Origin: Phosphitispora fastidiosa | GTDB lineage: Bacteria > Bacillota > Thermincolia > Thermincolales > UBA2595 | Reading direction: 5' to 3' | Assembly (NCBI RefSeq): GCF_019008365.1 | Contig: NZ_JAHHUL010000004.1 | Coordinates: forward strand, 1 to 64,000 | DNA: 64,000 bases | The notes under the pieces: model-generated | Seen by the model: the letters and a program-made list of their open reading frames with translations, nothing else | Database searches by the model: none | What the model was told of the DNA's origin: nothing | Shown: piece after piece, positions 50,271 to 59,445 of the stretch | Numbering within the stretch: the first letter of the stretch is position 1 | How the letters are laid out: every line of letters starts with the position of its first letter | Position numbers and translations under genes: made by a program

Positions 50271-51221
50271 CTATCTCTCTTCCCGGTCATATGGGAGCCC
50301 CAGCGATGCAGGGGTCCCGACCCGGCGTTTTTTTGTTTCACTGGTAACAAGTATCAGAACAATAATGGTAAGGATATATGGCAGCATCTGCAAGAAGAAC
50401 GGGGAAACATCTTTGAGAAACAACGCCTTGTCCCCCATAGCCTGAATATGGAATCCCAGGGAATCCACTCCGCCAAAGATGTATGCCCCCACAAGGGCCT
50501 TCCATGGATGCCAAACCGCAAATATAACCAGAGCCACGGCAATCCAGCCTCGTCCTGCTGTCATATTCTCCGCCCAGGTCGGGGCATAAGCCAGGGACAG
50601 GTATGCTCCACCCAGTCCGGCCAGCATTCCGCCTGAAATAACACACAGATAACGTGTCAGGTACACAGGTATTCCCATAGAATCTGCGGCTGCGGGGTTT
50701 TCACCTACTGCCCTGAGGTTCAGTCCCCACCGTGTCTTGAAAACGATTATCCATATCACGATTACAAGTAAGAAACTTAGGTACACCAGGGAATCATGTT
50801 CAAAAATTATTCTCCCTGCATAGGGTATCCGGGAAAGCACAGGGACTTCCACGGGTTTAAAAACATCCGGAACAGGCTGGCCGATATATCCCTTTCCCAG
50901 AAAGGCGCTTAATCCTGTCCCGAAAATAGTCAGCGCCAACCCGCTGACAACCTGGTTAGCCCTCAGGGTTACCGATAGAAAGGCATGGATTGCTGCCATC
51001 AGCCCACCGGCGCCCAGCGCCGCAATAACCCCCACCCAGTGATTTCCTGACTGTACTGTGGCGATATATCCGGAGACAGCCCCTACCAGCATCATTCCCT
51101 CAACTCCCAGGTTAAGCACACCTGCCCGTTCGCTGAGGATTTCTCCCAGAGCTGCAAAGAGAAGCGGAGTCCCGGCAATAACTGCAGTTGACAACAAAAC
51201 AACGACTAAAGGATCTCTCAT
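50271..51221 (-). CDS. nupQ: Nucleoside ABC transporter permease (NupQ-like)
   Basis: The 316-residue membrane protein belongs to the BMP-type ABC permeases. It begins VVLLSTAVIAGTPLLFAALG, has the family motif GEILSERAGVLNLGVEGMML, and the cytoplasmic loop LRAVGENPAAADSMGIPVY which contacts the ATPase. About nine hydrophobic segments are visible. It overlaps the upstream permease by 4 bp (ATGA). With the ATPase and lipoprotein of this operon it imports purine nucleosides. Confidence 0.9.
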   Translation of the reverse strand: MRDPLVVVLLSTAVIAGTPLLFAALGEILSERAGVLNLGVEGMMLVGAVSGYIATVQSGNHWVGVIAALGAGGLMAAIHAFLSVTLRANQVVSGLALTIFGTGLSAFLGKGYIGQPVPDVFKPVEVPVLSRIPYAGRIIFEHDSLVYLSFLLVIVIWIIVFKTRWGLNLRAVGENPAAADSMGIPVYLTRYLCVISGGMLAGLGGAYLSLAYAPTWAENMTAGRGWIAVALVIFAVWHPWKALVGAYIFGGVDSLGFHIQAMGDKALFLKDVSPFFLQMLPYILTIIVLILVTSETKKRRVGTPASLGLPYDREER

Positions 51222-52321
51222 TCGACCACCTCAATTCCACGGGGATTCCTTATCCTGATACGATATTTTGTGAGCATTTCGCCCCCCAGGATGAAAAACA
51301 GGATTGCTCCCTGCAGGATAGAAACAATAGCTGCCGGAAGACCGCTCATCTGCATATTATACCCACCGACCAGCAGACCTGCAAGCAGAAATGAAACACC
51401 GGTTATGGCAAAAGGATTAAGCCTCCCCAGCCAGGCTACAATGATAGCCGTATAGCCATATCCAGGTGACAGGTTAGGCTGCAGGCGCTGGATAATCCCT
51501 GAAACCTCAGCCATTCCGGCCAACCCGGCCAATCCACCGCTGAGCGCCATGACCAGGAGTATATTCCTGGCGGTGTTCATGCCGGCATAACGGGCTGCTA
51601 CAGGGCTTTCACCAATAACCCTGATCTCGTATCCCCACTTGGTATGCCAGAGAATGATATACAGTAATACGGCGGCCACGAGACCGAAAACCAGACCCAG
51701 GTGAATCCGGGTATCTCCGAAACATGGCAGGACAGCGCTCTCAGGAAAAACAGCACTCAAGGGAAAATTCATCCCCTTGGGATCCTTCCACGGACCATAT
51801 ACCAGATAATTTGAAAATAGAATAGCCACATAATTCAGCATCAGTGTAGTAATCGTTTCATTAACCTTAAAAAGCGCCCGGGGTATTGCCGGTATCAGGC
51901 CCCAAATTCCTCCGGCTGCAACAGCCGCCAGAAACATAAGAGCCAGTACCCCAATACGTGAGCCCTCCCCATAAAACAAAGCCACCCCTGAAGCGGCAAC
52001 TGCGCCCATATAAAGCTGGCCTTCAGCCCCGATATTCCATAACTGCATCCTAAAGGCCACCGAAACAGCCAAACCGCACAACAGCAGCGGTATTGCCTTG
52101 ACAACCGTCTCTGACAGCCCATATGCAGAGCCAAATGCCCCTGACAGCATGGTCACATATATTTCAACAGGATTATAACCTGTAGCCAGCAGGAACAGGC
52201 TTCCACTGAGCAAAGCGCCTAAAATGGAAATTACCGGAACCAACAGGGCAGCGCTCTGCGAAAAATGTCCCCTCTTCTCCAGAACCAAAACCCTGTCCCT
52301 ACCTATTGGCAGCCCGCTCAT
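51218..52321 (-). CDS. nupP: Nucleoside ABC transporter permease (NupP-like)
   Basis: The 367-residue membrane protein is the longer of the two BMP-type permeases. It has the motif LWNIGAEGQLYMGAVAASGV, the loop IRVIGESPVAARYAGMNTAR and a start in which a polar stretch precedes the first helix (ALLVPVISILGALLSGSLFL). About ten hydrophobic segments are seen. Its start overlaps the end of the ATPase gene by 23 bp, and its end overlaps nupQ by 4 bp, which shows tight coupling of the three transport genes. Confidence 0.9.
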   Translation of the reverse strand: MSGLPIGRDRVLVLEKRGHFSQSAALLVPVISILGALLSGSLFLLATGYNPVEIYVTMLSGAFGSAYGLSETVVKAIPLLLCGLAVSVAFRMQLWNIGAEGQLYMGAVAASGVALFYGEGSRIGVLALMFLAAVAAGGIWGLIPAIPRALFKVNETITTLMLNYVAILFSNYLVYGPWKDPKGMNFPLSAVFPESAVLPCFGDTRIHLGLVFGLVAAVLLYIILWHTKWGYEIRVIGESPVAARYAGMNTARNILLVMALSGGLAGLAGMAEVSGIIQRLQPNLSPGYGYTAIIVAWLGRLNPFAITGVSFLLAGLLVGGYNMQMSGLPAAIVSILQGAILFFILGGEMLTKYRIRIRNPRGIEVVE

Positions 52322-53837
52322 ACGCTTCCTCCTCCCTTTGGCCGGCCATCAGCCTGCCAACCCTTTCCAGGTCAAAATCCTCTCTTTCCAGTATGCCCAT
52401 GATTTCACCCTCATGCATTACTGCAACCCGGTCAGAGAGCATAAACAGTTCCTCAAGTTCCTCAGATATCAGGAGTATCCCTTTCCCCGACTCCCTCTGC
52501 CGCAGCAGGATATTACGCACAAATTCGATTGCCCCCACATCCAGACCCCGGACCGGGTAAACCGCGACTATGACATCAGGGTCACTGGTTATCTCGCGGG
52601 CCAGCAACAGTTTCTGCAGATTCCCCCCGGAAAGCATCCTCACAGGCGCTTCCACGCCGGTTGTTTTGACATCAAATTTGTCCACCAGCTTATGGGCATA
52701 TTCGCGAACTCTTTTCCAGTTGATGAACCATCCTGCGGTGACTTCACCGGAACGGTAATTTTTCAGGATGCTGTTTTCCAGGACATTCAAAGTCCCCACC
52801 AGCCCGGTGCCAAGCCTGTCCTCAGGGATTAGACTGATACCGGCATCAATCATGGAGCGGACCGACCGTCCGGTAAACCGTTCCCCGCGAACTTCAATGT
52901 CCCCGGCTGCAACCTCCCTGAGTCCGGCTATGACCTCTGCCAGTTCCTTCTGCCCGTTTCCGGCCACCCCCGCGATACCCAGGATTTCACCTTTGCGCAG
53001 GTTCAGGCTGAGTGATTTCAGGGCTTTCTGGCCCCGGTCCCCCAGGACAGTTAACCCTTTCAGGCTGAGGATAAATTCATCCATTGGTTTGTCGGAAGGG
53101 TTTTGTCCAAACGTTATATCACGATCCACCATGGCCATAGTTAATTTCCTGCTGTCTGTGTCTTTCCCGGAAAAAGTATTCACAAACCTTCCATCACGTA
53201 ATACAGTGATCCGGTCAGCATTTTCCAGGACCTCCTGGATTTTATGGGAAATTATGATAATCCCCTTGCCCATGTCAGCCATCCGTCGCAGAGTAGCAAA
53301 CAGTTCGCGTGATTCCTGTGGTGTTAATACTGCCGTAGGCTCGTCAAGAATCATGATATCGGTACCTCTGTAAAGCATCTTCACTATTTCGACTCTCTGC
53401 TGCTCTCCCACCGACAACTGCCATATCTTAGACCCTGGTATTACATTTATGCCATACTCTTCTGAAAATCGGGACAGTTTTTCCTCCACTTTTTTCATAT
53501 TAATAAAAAAACCATGGTTACCCGAACCCATGATAACATTTTCCGCAACTGAAAAGGTGGAAACCAGGCGGAAGTGCTGGTGCACCATCCCGATTCCGGA
53601 TTCAATAGCGCCACGGGGAGAACTAAACTTCACTTTTGCACCCCTGAGGTAAATCTCTCCTTCATCAGGCATATACAGTCCGGTAAGAATATTCATCAGG
53701 GTACTCTTACCCGCTCCGTTTTCACCCAGCAGGGCATGAATTTCCCCCGGCCTGAGTTCAAAATCTATGTCCTTGTTGGCAGTGACTCCCGGAAATCTCT
53801 TAGTGATTGATACCATTTTAACTAAAGATGTGGTCAT
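52299..53837 (-). CDS. nupO: Nucleoside ABC transporter ATPase (NupO-like)
   Basis: The product has 512 residues from ATG 53837 behind GGGGGGAATC. It holds two ABC domains in tandem, as in sugar and nucleoside importers. The first (1-245) has Walker A GENGAGKST, signature LSVGEQQRVE and Walker B IMILDEPTAVLTP. The second (260-500) has a Walker A region GVAGNGQKE lacking the usual lysine, and signature LSGGNLQKLLLARE. It powers the two permeases. It follows the substrate-binding lipoprotein by about 60 bp. Confidence 0.93.
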   Translation of the reverse strand: MTTSLVKMVSITKRFPGVTANKDIDFELRPGEIHALLGENGAGKSTLMNILTGLYMPDEGEIYLRGAKVKFSSPRGAIESGIGMVHQHFRLVSTFSVAENVIMGSGNHGFFINMKKVEEKLSRFSEEYGINVIPGSKIWQLSVGEQQRVEIVKMLYRGTDIMILDEPTAVLTPQESRELFATLRRMADMGKGIIIISHKIQEVLENADRITVLRDGRFVNTFSGKDTDSRKLTMAMVDRDITFGQNPSDKPMDEFILSLKGLTVLGDRGQKALKSLSLNLRKGEILGIAGVAGNGQKELAEVIAGLREVAAGDIEVRGERFTGRSVRSMIDAGISLIPEDRLGTGLVGTLNVLENSILKNYRSGEVTAGWFINWKRVREYAHKLVDKFDVKTTGVEAPVRMLSGGNLQKLLLAREITSDPDVIVAVYPVRGLDVGAIEFVRNILLRQRESGKGILLISEELEELFMLSDRVAVMHEGEIMGILEREDFDLERVGRLMAGQREEEAYERAANR

Positions 53838-53896
53838 TGTTGATTCCCCCCGGATAATTAAGGGCTGCCGACCCATTACGGCCGGCAGCCGGTCAT

Positions 53897-55027
53897 CTAC
53901 TGTTTGGTAACAGTTCCGTCTACACCCTCGACAAACCAGTCAAGACTAAGCATTTCCTGGTCAGTGAGTTTTGCGCCTGCGGCAACACGCTCTTTTCCGG
54001 TATTATCTTTGATAGGACCGGTAAATACGTCCCATGTTCCATCAACTATTTCCTTTTTCTTAGCATCTACAAGAGCCTTTACATCATCAGTAACCATATC
54101 CCCATAGGGAGCCAGATCAACGATATCGTCACCGATGGGTCCCCAGTATTGCTCACTCTTCCACGTTCCATCAAGAATAGCCTGTACGGTTTCGGCATAA
54201 TAAGGGCCCCAATTCCAAACAGGTCCTGTGAGTACTGCTTTAGGAGCAAACTGCCTCATATCGGAATTATAGCTGACACCAAATTTCCCGGCCTCTTCAG
54301 CTGCCTGCATTGGTCCGGGGGTATCTTGATGCTGGGCTACCACATCAGCGCCCTGCTCCAGAAGGCTCTTGGCGGCATCCTTTTCCTTGGCGGGATCATA
54401 CCAGGTGTTTGTCCAGACAACTTTGACCTTGGCATCCGGATTAACTGAACGCACACCAAGGGTAAATGCATTGATGCCACGGACAACCTCCGGAATCGGG
54501 AAGGCAGCCACATAACCGATAGTATTGCTCTTGGTTGTTTTGCCGGCTACGATACCCGAAAGATACCTGGGCTGGTAAATCCGGCCGAAATATGTACCCA
54601 TATTATCAAGCGTTTTATTCCCTGAACAGTGCAGGAAATATACATCTGGGTGTCTTTTGGCCACCTTTTCCATTGCATCCATGTAGCCAAAACTGGTCGC
54701 AAAAATAATTTTGTTCCCCTTCTGAACCAGGTTTTCAATTACTTGCTCCGCATCAGCGCCCTCAGGAACTGATTCCAGCGGAGGGGTCACCTCAATACCG
54801 GACACATTCTCTTCAAGATACTTCCTGCCCAGGTCATGGGCATAAGACCAGCCGGCATCCCCTGCAGGTCCTACATAGATAAAAGCTACTTTTGTCTTCT
54901 CTGCTTCTGTGGCCTTGTCCTCCCCCTGCTGCCCGGAAGAAGCCTTGTCCGCCCCGCCCCCGCAGCCGGCGAAGACTGCAACTGCCAGAAGAAGAACGGT
55001 GATAAGGGCTAAAACCTTTTTGTACAT
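53897..55027 (-). CDS. nupN: BMP-family nucleoside-binding lipoprotein (NupN-like)
   Basis: The 376-residue product has a lipoprotein signal (lipobox VFAGC near residue 21), a Lys/Glu-rich linker, and a BMP-type binding domain: VAFIYVGPAGDAGWSYAHDL, then IIFATSFGYMDAMEKVAKRH, YFLHCSGNK and GRIYQPRYLSGIVAG. It captures nucleosides outside the membrane and passes them to the NupPQ permeases. It is the first gene behind the guanine riboswitch, with an AGGAGTATC ribosome site. Confidence 0.93.
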   Translation of the reverse strand: MYKKVLALITVLLLAVAVFAGCGGGADKASSGQQGEDKATEAEKTKVAFIYVGPAGDAGWSYAHDLGRKYLEENVSGIEVTPPLESVPEGADAEQVIENLVQKGNKIIFATSFGYMDAMEKVAKRHPDVYFLHCSGNKTLDNMGTYFGRIYQPRYLSGIVAGKTTKSNTIGYVAAFPIPEVVRGINAFTLGVRSVNPDAKVKVVWTNTWYDPAKEKDAAKSLLEQGADVVAQHQDTPGPMQAAEEAGKFGVSYNSDMRQFAPKAVLTGPVWNWGPYYAETVQAILDGTWKSEQYWGPIGDDIVDLAPYGDMVTDDVKALVDAKKKEIVDGTWDVFTGPIKDNTGKERVAAGAKLTDQEMLSLDWFVEGVDGTVTKQ

Positions 55028-55164
55028 GATACTCCTCCTTTTTTTTATGTGTTTCTTTTATGGGAACAAAAAAAATACGTCTCCAATTTGTTCTACAGAT
55101 ACGGTGAAACAGGGCATATCAAAACTGCCCATTCCAGGAAAATTTTATATGAAAAGGACCCAAA

Positions 55165-55219
55165 CAAAAAAACTCAGATGACCAGTTTTCTCTTTCGGGA
55201 GTGAAAACCCTCATCTAAG
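55165..55219 (-). terminator. Riboswitch-controlled terminator
   Basis: On the minus strand CTTAGATGAGGGTTTTC pairs with GAAAACTGGTCATCTGAG (small internal mismatch) and TTTTTTT follows at once. It lies between the guanine aptamer and the nupN start, as expected for an OFF switch that terminates when ligand is bound. Confidence 0.9.
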
Positions 55220-55267
55220 CCTGTTTCCGGCAAAATGCCGTTCCAATTTCCTGGGAGGATTATTTCA

Positions 55268-55334
55268 CTCGTAGTCGGGCAATTTACGGTTGCCCGGTAG
55301 AAACTTTTGAGCCATATTCTCAAAGATATACGAG
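55268..55334 (-). promoter_or_regulatory. Guanine (purine) riboswitch aptamer
   Basis: The minus strand shows all conserved purine-aptamer elements: P1 CTCGTA pairing with TACGAG, J1/2 and loop 2 with AATATGG, GTTTCTACC, loop 3 ACCGTAAA with the stem GGGCA/TGCCC, and GACTACGAG. The C before TACG (equivalent to C74) indicates guanine or hypoxanthine rather than adenine. It controls nupNOPQ-xpt. Confidence 0.97.
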
Positions 55335-55490
55335 CTATTATGTTTTTGGTTGGAAAACTATGTAAATAACATTTATATTTACAGAATAAATTTAACATAA
55401 ACGTCGACAATTTTCAAGAAAAATATCACCCTGTCATGTCACAATCAGGCCCTGTTTATTAATACAATACAGTAGAAGGATATTTAGCTT
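55335..55490. other. Promoter region of the nup-xpt operon
   Basis: On the minus strand TTGAAA and TAAATT separated by 17 bp (near 55426-55398) could be the promoter. TGTAAATA (55361-55368) and TATTTACA (55376-55383) form an inverted repeat between promoter and aptamer, a possible operator. No gene is seen. Confidence 0.45.
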
Positions 55491-55517
55491 ATGTTAACAT
55501 TAGAAGGAGGTTTGGTT

Positions 55518-55823
55518 ATGTACTCTAGAGCTAATATGGGATGCTCGGGAATGTGCCCGGTATGCGGAGGAATGCACGCCCCCGGTCAATGCCCGTTTAT
55601 GCAGCCGGCAGGACCGCCGGTGCCCGGCATGGGTGGTATGGGCGGTATGGGTGGTATGATGCCTGGTATGGGCGGTATGGGTGGCATGATGCCTGGTATG
55701 GATATGAGCGAAATGATGGAAGAAATGAAAGAACACCATGAAATGATGAAGGAAATGCATACTAAAATCAACGAAATCCACAGCATGTGCAAAGACATCT
55801 ACCTGAAAATGGCTAAAGGTTAA
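55518..55823 (+). CDS. Met/Gly-rich small protein with a cysteine knuckle
   Basis: The product has 101 residues from ATG 55518, which follows GAAGGAGG. It has a short Cys-rich part (CSGMCPVCGGMHAPGQCPF), four cysteines that could bind a metal, then 30 residues of GMGGMGG and MMPGM repeats, and a helical end rich in Met, His and Glu (MSEMMEEMKEHHEMMKEMHT). Many methionines and histidines suggest metal (copper) binding, but the family is not recognised. It is convergent with queG; the stops overlap by 4 bp. Confidence 0.65.
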   Translation: MYSRANMGCSGMCPVCGGMHAPGQCPFMQPAGPPVPGMGGMGGMGGMMPGMGGMGGMMPGMDMSEMMEEMKEHHEMMKEMHTKINEIHSMCKDIYLKMAKG

Positions 55824-56980
55824 GCTCCAGAGAAAGGTCTCTTCCCAAGACCCTGTACAATTTCTTCAATGACTGCAGGGTCTTTTTCCTTTTCCAGGGC
55901 ATCAGCAAGCGCCTGAAAAACGCCGGGATCATCCATTCTGCTCAGGGCCCAGGCGGCCAAGCCCCTTAATACTGGCCTGGCATCTGACTTCAGGATACCG
56001 ATAAGCTCCGGGATGGTATCCCTGGCACCCAGGTTACCGGCTGCAATTATCGCATTCCTCTGTATAGGGGTCCTCCCTCTCCAGGCTCCCGCCATGTGCC
56101 CGAAGCGTTTCCTGAACGCCGCCTTGGATAAGCTTAAAACCTCTTTTAGAACCGGATAAGCATCATCATAACTGCATAAGAATTCAGACCCGCAGTCGTT
56201 AATCCGGGCGTTCCTGTTATATGGACAGACCTGCTGGCAGATGTCACACCCATATAAAGAAGTACCCATGATTTCACGTATTTCGGGGTCAGGCATAAAC
56301 TTGCCCAGGGTAAGACAAGCCAGGCATCTATCCAGGTTCAAATCTTCTCCGTCCCTGATAGCGTTGGTGGGACAGGCCGTAACACATGCGGTACAAGAAC
56401 CGCAGTTGTTGTTCAGAGGCCGGTCCGCCGGGAACGGAATGTCTGTGATTAATTCCCCCAAGCAGACCCAGGAACCGAATTCCGGAGTGACCAAAAGGGC
56501 ATTCCTGCCAAACCATCCCAGTCCTGCTTTTACCGCCAGGGCCTTTTCCAGAAGTTCGCCGGTATCCACCATGTGAACTGTCCTGCCCGCGGGAACCAGA
56601 TGCATGATATAGTCCCTGATTTTTTCCAGTTTGCCTGAAACCACCGTGTGATAGTCCAGGCCCCTGGAAATAAAACTGAAGCTCCCCCTGCTGAATTCTT
56701 CTCCTTCCGGCGGAGAAATAGCGGCAGACGCTGTTCCTAAATAAGCCACGGCAACAGAAATAACTGATCTTGCTCCGGGCAGGTGCAGTAAAGGGGCAAT
56801 TCTCTTTGCCGGGTCTCCCTCGTTTATCCCATGCTTATAGCCTGCCTCCCGGCGCCGTACCACAAGGGGCAGGTGTTCTGTGAGCGCTTCCGCGTCAGTA
56901 AAACCAATTTTGGCAGCGCCAATAGAATAGGCGTATCCTTTCACTTTTTCCTTTAATACGGCAAAATCTGTGTGAACCAC
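55820..56980 (-). CDS. queG: Epoxyqueuosine reductase QueG
   Basis: The 386-residue product matches QueG. It has an N-terminal cobalamin-binding part (IGAAKIGFTDAEALTE), the active-site region near DTGELLEKALAVKAGLGWFG, two 4Fe-4S ferredoxin clusters (CGSCTACVTACPTNAI and later CLAC with CDICQQVCPYN) and C-terminal HEAT-type repeats (LGARDTIPELIGIL). It performs the last step of queuosine synthesis in tRNA. The enzyme is full-length. The gene is convergent with the Met-rich protein gene. Confidence 0.94.
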   Translation of the reverse strand: MVHTDFAVLKEKVKGYAYSIGAAKIGFTDAEALTEHLPLVVRRREAGYKHGINEGDPAKRIAPLLHLPGARSVISVAVAYLGTASAAISPPEGEEFSRGSFSFISRGLDYHTVVSGKLEKIRDYIMHLVPAGRTVHMVDTGELLEKALAVKAGLGWFGRNALLVTPEFGSWVCLGELITDIPFPADRPLNNNCGSCTACVTACPTNAIRDGEDLNLDRCLACLTLGKFMPDPEIREIMGTSLYGCDICQQVCPYNRNARINDCGSEFLCSYDDAYPVLKEVLSLSKAAFRKRFGHMAGAWRGRTPIQRNAIIAAGNLGARDTIPELIGILKSDARPVLRGLAAWALSRMDDPGVFQALADALEKEKDPAVIEEIVQGLGKRPFSGA

Positions 56981-57100
56981 CTTATCTCACCTGCCATTAG
57001 TTTTACTCCAAACCCTTTACCTACATTATATCCGCTCCCGGCAGATTTAAGTGTCATCCATACCTTCATTGACTGATATTCCAGGCTGCCTTAAGCAACT

Positions 57101-57116
57101 TCACACTCAGGTGTGA
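57101..57116. promoter_or_regulatory. Perfect palindrome upstream of hcp
   Basis: TCACACTCAGGTGTGA has 6-bp perfect arms around four bases. It lies about 33 bp before a TATAAT (57149-57154) that lacks a good -35 box, the position expected for a Crp/Fnr-type activator site. The regulator is not identified. Confidence 0.5.
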
Positions 57117-57225
57117 TATAGATTACAGTTTTAACCTCCTGCTGCATATATAATTAACACATCAACAAGGAACAACGCTGACCGGGAACGGCGGCGAAAT
57201 ATAAAAAGAAAGGGATTGATTTAGT

Positions 57226-58530
57226 ATGTTCCAAAAGATGTTTTGTTATCAATGTCAGCAAACTCCCAAAGGAGGCTGCACCCAAGTAGGGGTCTGCGGT
57301 AAAAACGAGGATATCGCCAGCCTGCAGGATACCATTATTTTCGGGCTGAAAGGTGTTGCCGCTTATGCAGTTCATGCCCGCGAACTCGGGGCCAGTGACC
57401 CTGAGGTTGATGCCATTACACAAGAGGCGCTGTATTCCACTCTGACAAATGTCAACTTCAACCTGGAGGATACCATAAAAATGGCCCTTAAGGTGGGTAC
57501 AGCAACCGTAAAGGTAATGGGGCTGCTGGACAAAGCCCATGTTTCCAGGCTGGGTGTGCCAAAACCCGTAACAGTCTCCCAGGATAAGGTAGAGGGCCGG
57601 TCAATCCTGGTATCAGGCCATAACCTCTATGCCCTTGAAGAACTGCTGAAACAGACTGAAGGCAAAGGAATAAATATTTATACCCACTCAGAAATGCTCC
57701 CGGCCCATGGTTATCCGGAACTGAAAAAATACGCTCACCTGAAGGGCAATGTCGGTAAAGCCTGGTATGACCAGCGGACACTTTTTGAAGACTTCCCCGG
57801 AGTTATGCTGGTTACCACCAACTGTGTCATGCCGGTAAGGAACAAAACTTATGCTGACCGGATGTGGACCTATGGAGTCACAGGGGTCCAGGAATCCCAA
57901 AAAATTGTCAATGACGACTTTACACCACTTATTGAAAAAGCCCTGTCACTGCCGCCGGCAAATATCCAGTCAGACAAGACACTGACCACAGGTTTCCATC
58001 ATGAAAACGTACTGCCCCTGGCGCCGGCTATCATAGATGCGGTCAAATCCGGAAAAATCAAGAGGTTCTTCTGTATTGCAGGCTGTGATGCCCCCACCAA
58101 GGGACGTGAATATTATCGCGAACTGGCATCTGCCGTTCCCAAAGACTGTGTAATCCTGACAACCTCCTGCGGCAAATTCAGGTTCAATGATATTGACTTC
58201 GGTGTCATCGAAGGAACAGGGATACCCCGCTTCATAGACCTCGGCCAGTGCAACAACTCTGTTTCAGCAGTTGTCATCGCTCAGGCGCTTGCAGACGCAT
58301 TTAACTGTACTGTAAACGATCTGCCTCTGACAATTGTGCTCTCCTGGTTTGAGCAGAAGGCAGTCGCCATCCTGCTTGGCCTGTTCAGCATCGGGGTAAA
58401 AAACATGTGGGTCGGGCCAAGCGCCCCCGAATTCCTTACCCCGAACGTTGTTGATGTGCTCGTGAAAAACTTCAACCTTCAGCTCTCCACCGGTGATGCC
58501 AAGGCTGACCTGACCAAAATGATGGGTTAA
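57226..58530 (+). CDS. hcp: Hybrid-cluster protein (hydroxylamine reductase), short form
   Basis: The 434-residue product has the N-terminal iron-sulfur motif MFCYQCQQTPKGGCTQVGVC and later cysteines of the hybrid cluster (FFCIAGCDAP, TTSCGKFRF, and others). About 550 residues are usual for the long form, so this is the short class that lacks part of the N-terminal helical domain. It would reduce NO or hydroxylamine under nitrosative stress. ATG 57226 follows GAAAGGGATTG. A palindrome upstream suggests regulation. Confidence 0.92.
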   Translation: MFQKMFCYQCQQTPKGGCTQVGVCGKNEDIASLQDTIIFGLKGVAAYAVHARELGASDPEVDAITQEALYSTLTNVNFNLEDTIKMALKVGTATVKVMGLLDKAHVSRLGVPKPVTVSQDKVEGRSILVSGHNLYALEELLKQTEGKGINIYTHSEMLPAHGYPELKKYAHLKGNVGKAWYDQRTLFEDFPGVMLVTTNCVMPVRNKTYADRMWTYGVTGVQESQKIVNDDFTPLIEKALSLPPANIQSDKTLTTGFHHENVLPLAPAIIDAVKSGKIKRFFCIAGCDAPTKGREYYRELASAVPKDCVILTTSCGKFRFNDIDFGVIEGTGIPRFIDLGQCNNSVSAVVIAQALADAFNCTVNDLPLTIVLSWFEQKAVAILLGLFSIGVKNMWVGPSAPEFLTPNVVDVLVKNFNLQLSTGDAKADLTKMMG

Positions 58531-58573
58531 GAGCTCTGTTAGTTATTCTAATATAACGGACTCCAAACTAATA

Positions 58574-58626
58574 TAAAGGGGGCAGTCATTCCCTGTGTGA
58601 AAACACGAGAATGGCTGTCCCCTTTA
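58574..58626. terminator. Bidirectional terminator between hcp and the ZIP gene
   Basis: A long stem (AAAGGGG-CAGTCATTC with GAATGGCTG-CCCCTTT, one bulge) closes a short loop, and lies between the convergent gene ends. The right arm overlaps the last codons of the ZIP gene. Confidence 0.7.
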
Positions 58627-59445
58627 CCCGAGACTGACATCCAGAATCATCATGACAACAAAACCAACCATAGTACACATGGTTGCCCAATCGGCATTAT
58701 TGCTTCTTTGGGACTCAGGTATAATTTCCTCAACTATAACAAACAGCATCGCACCGGCGGCAAACCCGAGGGCATATGGCATGACAGCCTGGGAAGCGGA
58801 TACAATCAAAGCCCCGATTACCCCGGCAATAGGCTCAACAAGTCCTGAAAACTGACCATAGGCAAAACTTTTAAAACGCGATAACCCTTCCCGGCGCAGC
58901 GACAGGGAGACTGCCAAGCCTTCCGGGATATTCTGAATCCCCACGCCAATAGCCAGGGCGACCGCTCCACTTAAGCCGGCTGAACCAAAATCAGAACTGA
59001 CGGAACCAAATGCGATTCCCACAGCAAGCCCCTCGGGGATATGGTGCAGGGTAATAGCAAGAATCAACAGGGTACTGCGGCGCCATGATGTCTTTATTCC
59101 TTCAGCTTTGTTTACCGGCATACCCAGGTGCAGGTGTGGCAGAATCTTGTCAATACCGAGGAGAAATAACCCTCCGGCAAGAAAGCCTGCCGAAACAGGG
59201 AACCAGTCCGGAACCTCCAGGTCTAGTGACATCTCTATGGCAGGAGCCAGCAGAGACCAATAGCTGGCCGCAATCATGACTCCGGCTGCGAATCCCAGCA
59301 TTCCGTCAAGTACCTTTCTACTGATGTCTTTAGCCACAAACACAGCAGCTGCTCCCAGCATTACCATAGCCCAGGTAAAACAAGTTGCAGCCAGCGCCTG
59401 AAACACCGGATTAAGGCCCTGAATAAATTCTAATATATCTGCCAT
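58624..59445 (-). CDS. ZIP family metal transporter
   Basis: The product has 273 residues from ATG 59445 (GGGGGTCATA before it). About eight membrane helices are visible. The metal path in helices 4 and 5 is clear: TLHHIPEGLAVGIAFG and GIQNIPEGLAVSLSLRREG, the paired histidine and NIPEG motifs of ZIP (ZupT-like) zinc and divalent-metal importers. A histidine-containing loop (PHLHLG) lies between helices 3 and 4. It stands alone and is convergent with hcp. Confidence 0.9.
   Translation of the reverse strand: MADILEFIQGLNPVFQALAATCFTWAMVMLGAAAVFVAKDISRKVLDGMLGFAAGVMIAASYWSLLAPAIEMSLDLEVPDWFPVSAGFLAGGLFLLGIDKILPHLHLGMPVNKAEGIKTSWRRSTLLILAITLHHIPEGLAVGIAFGSVSSDFGSAGLSGAVALAIGVGIQNIPEGLAVSLSLRREGLSRFKSFAYGQFSGLVEPIAGVIGALIVSASQAVMPYALGFAAGAMLFVIVEEIIPESQRSNNADWATMCTMVGFVVMMILDVSLG

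Noticed and set aside
55500-55798. Minus-strand frames of 70-93 codons opposite the Met/Gly-rich protein (His-rich or Ile/Pro-rich repeats)
   Set aside because: They are complements of the GGTATG-type repeats; the plus strand has the ribosome site and a sensible protein.
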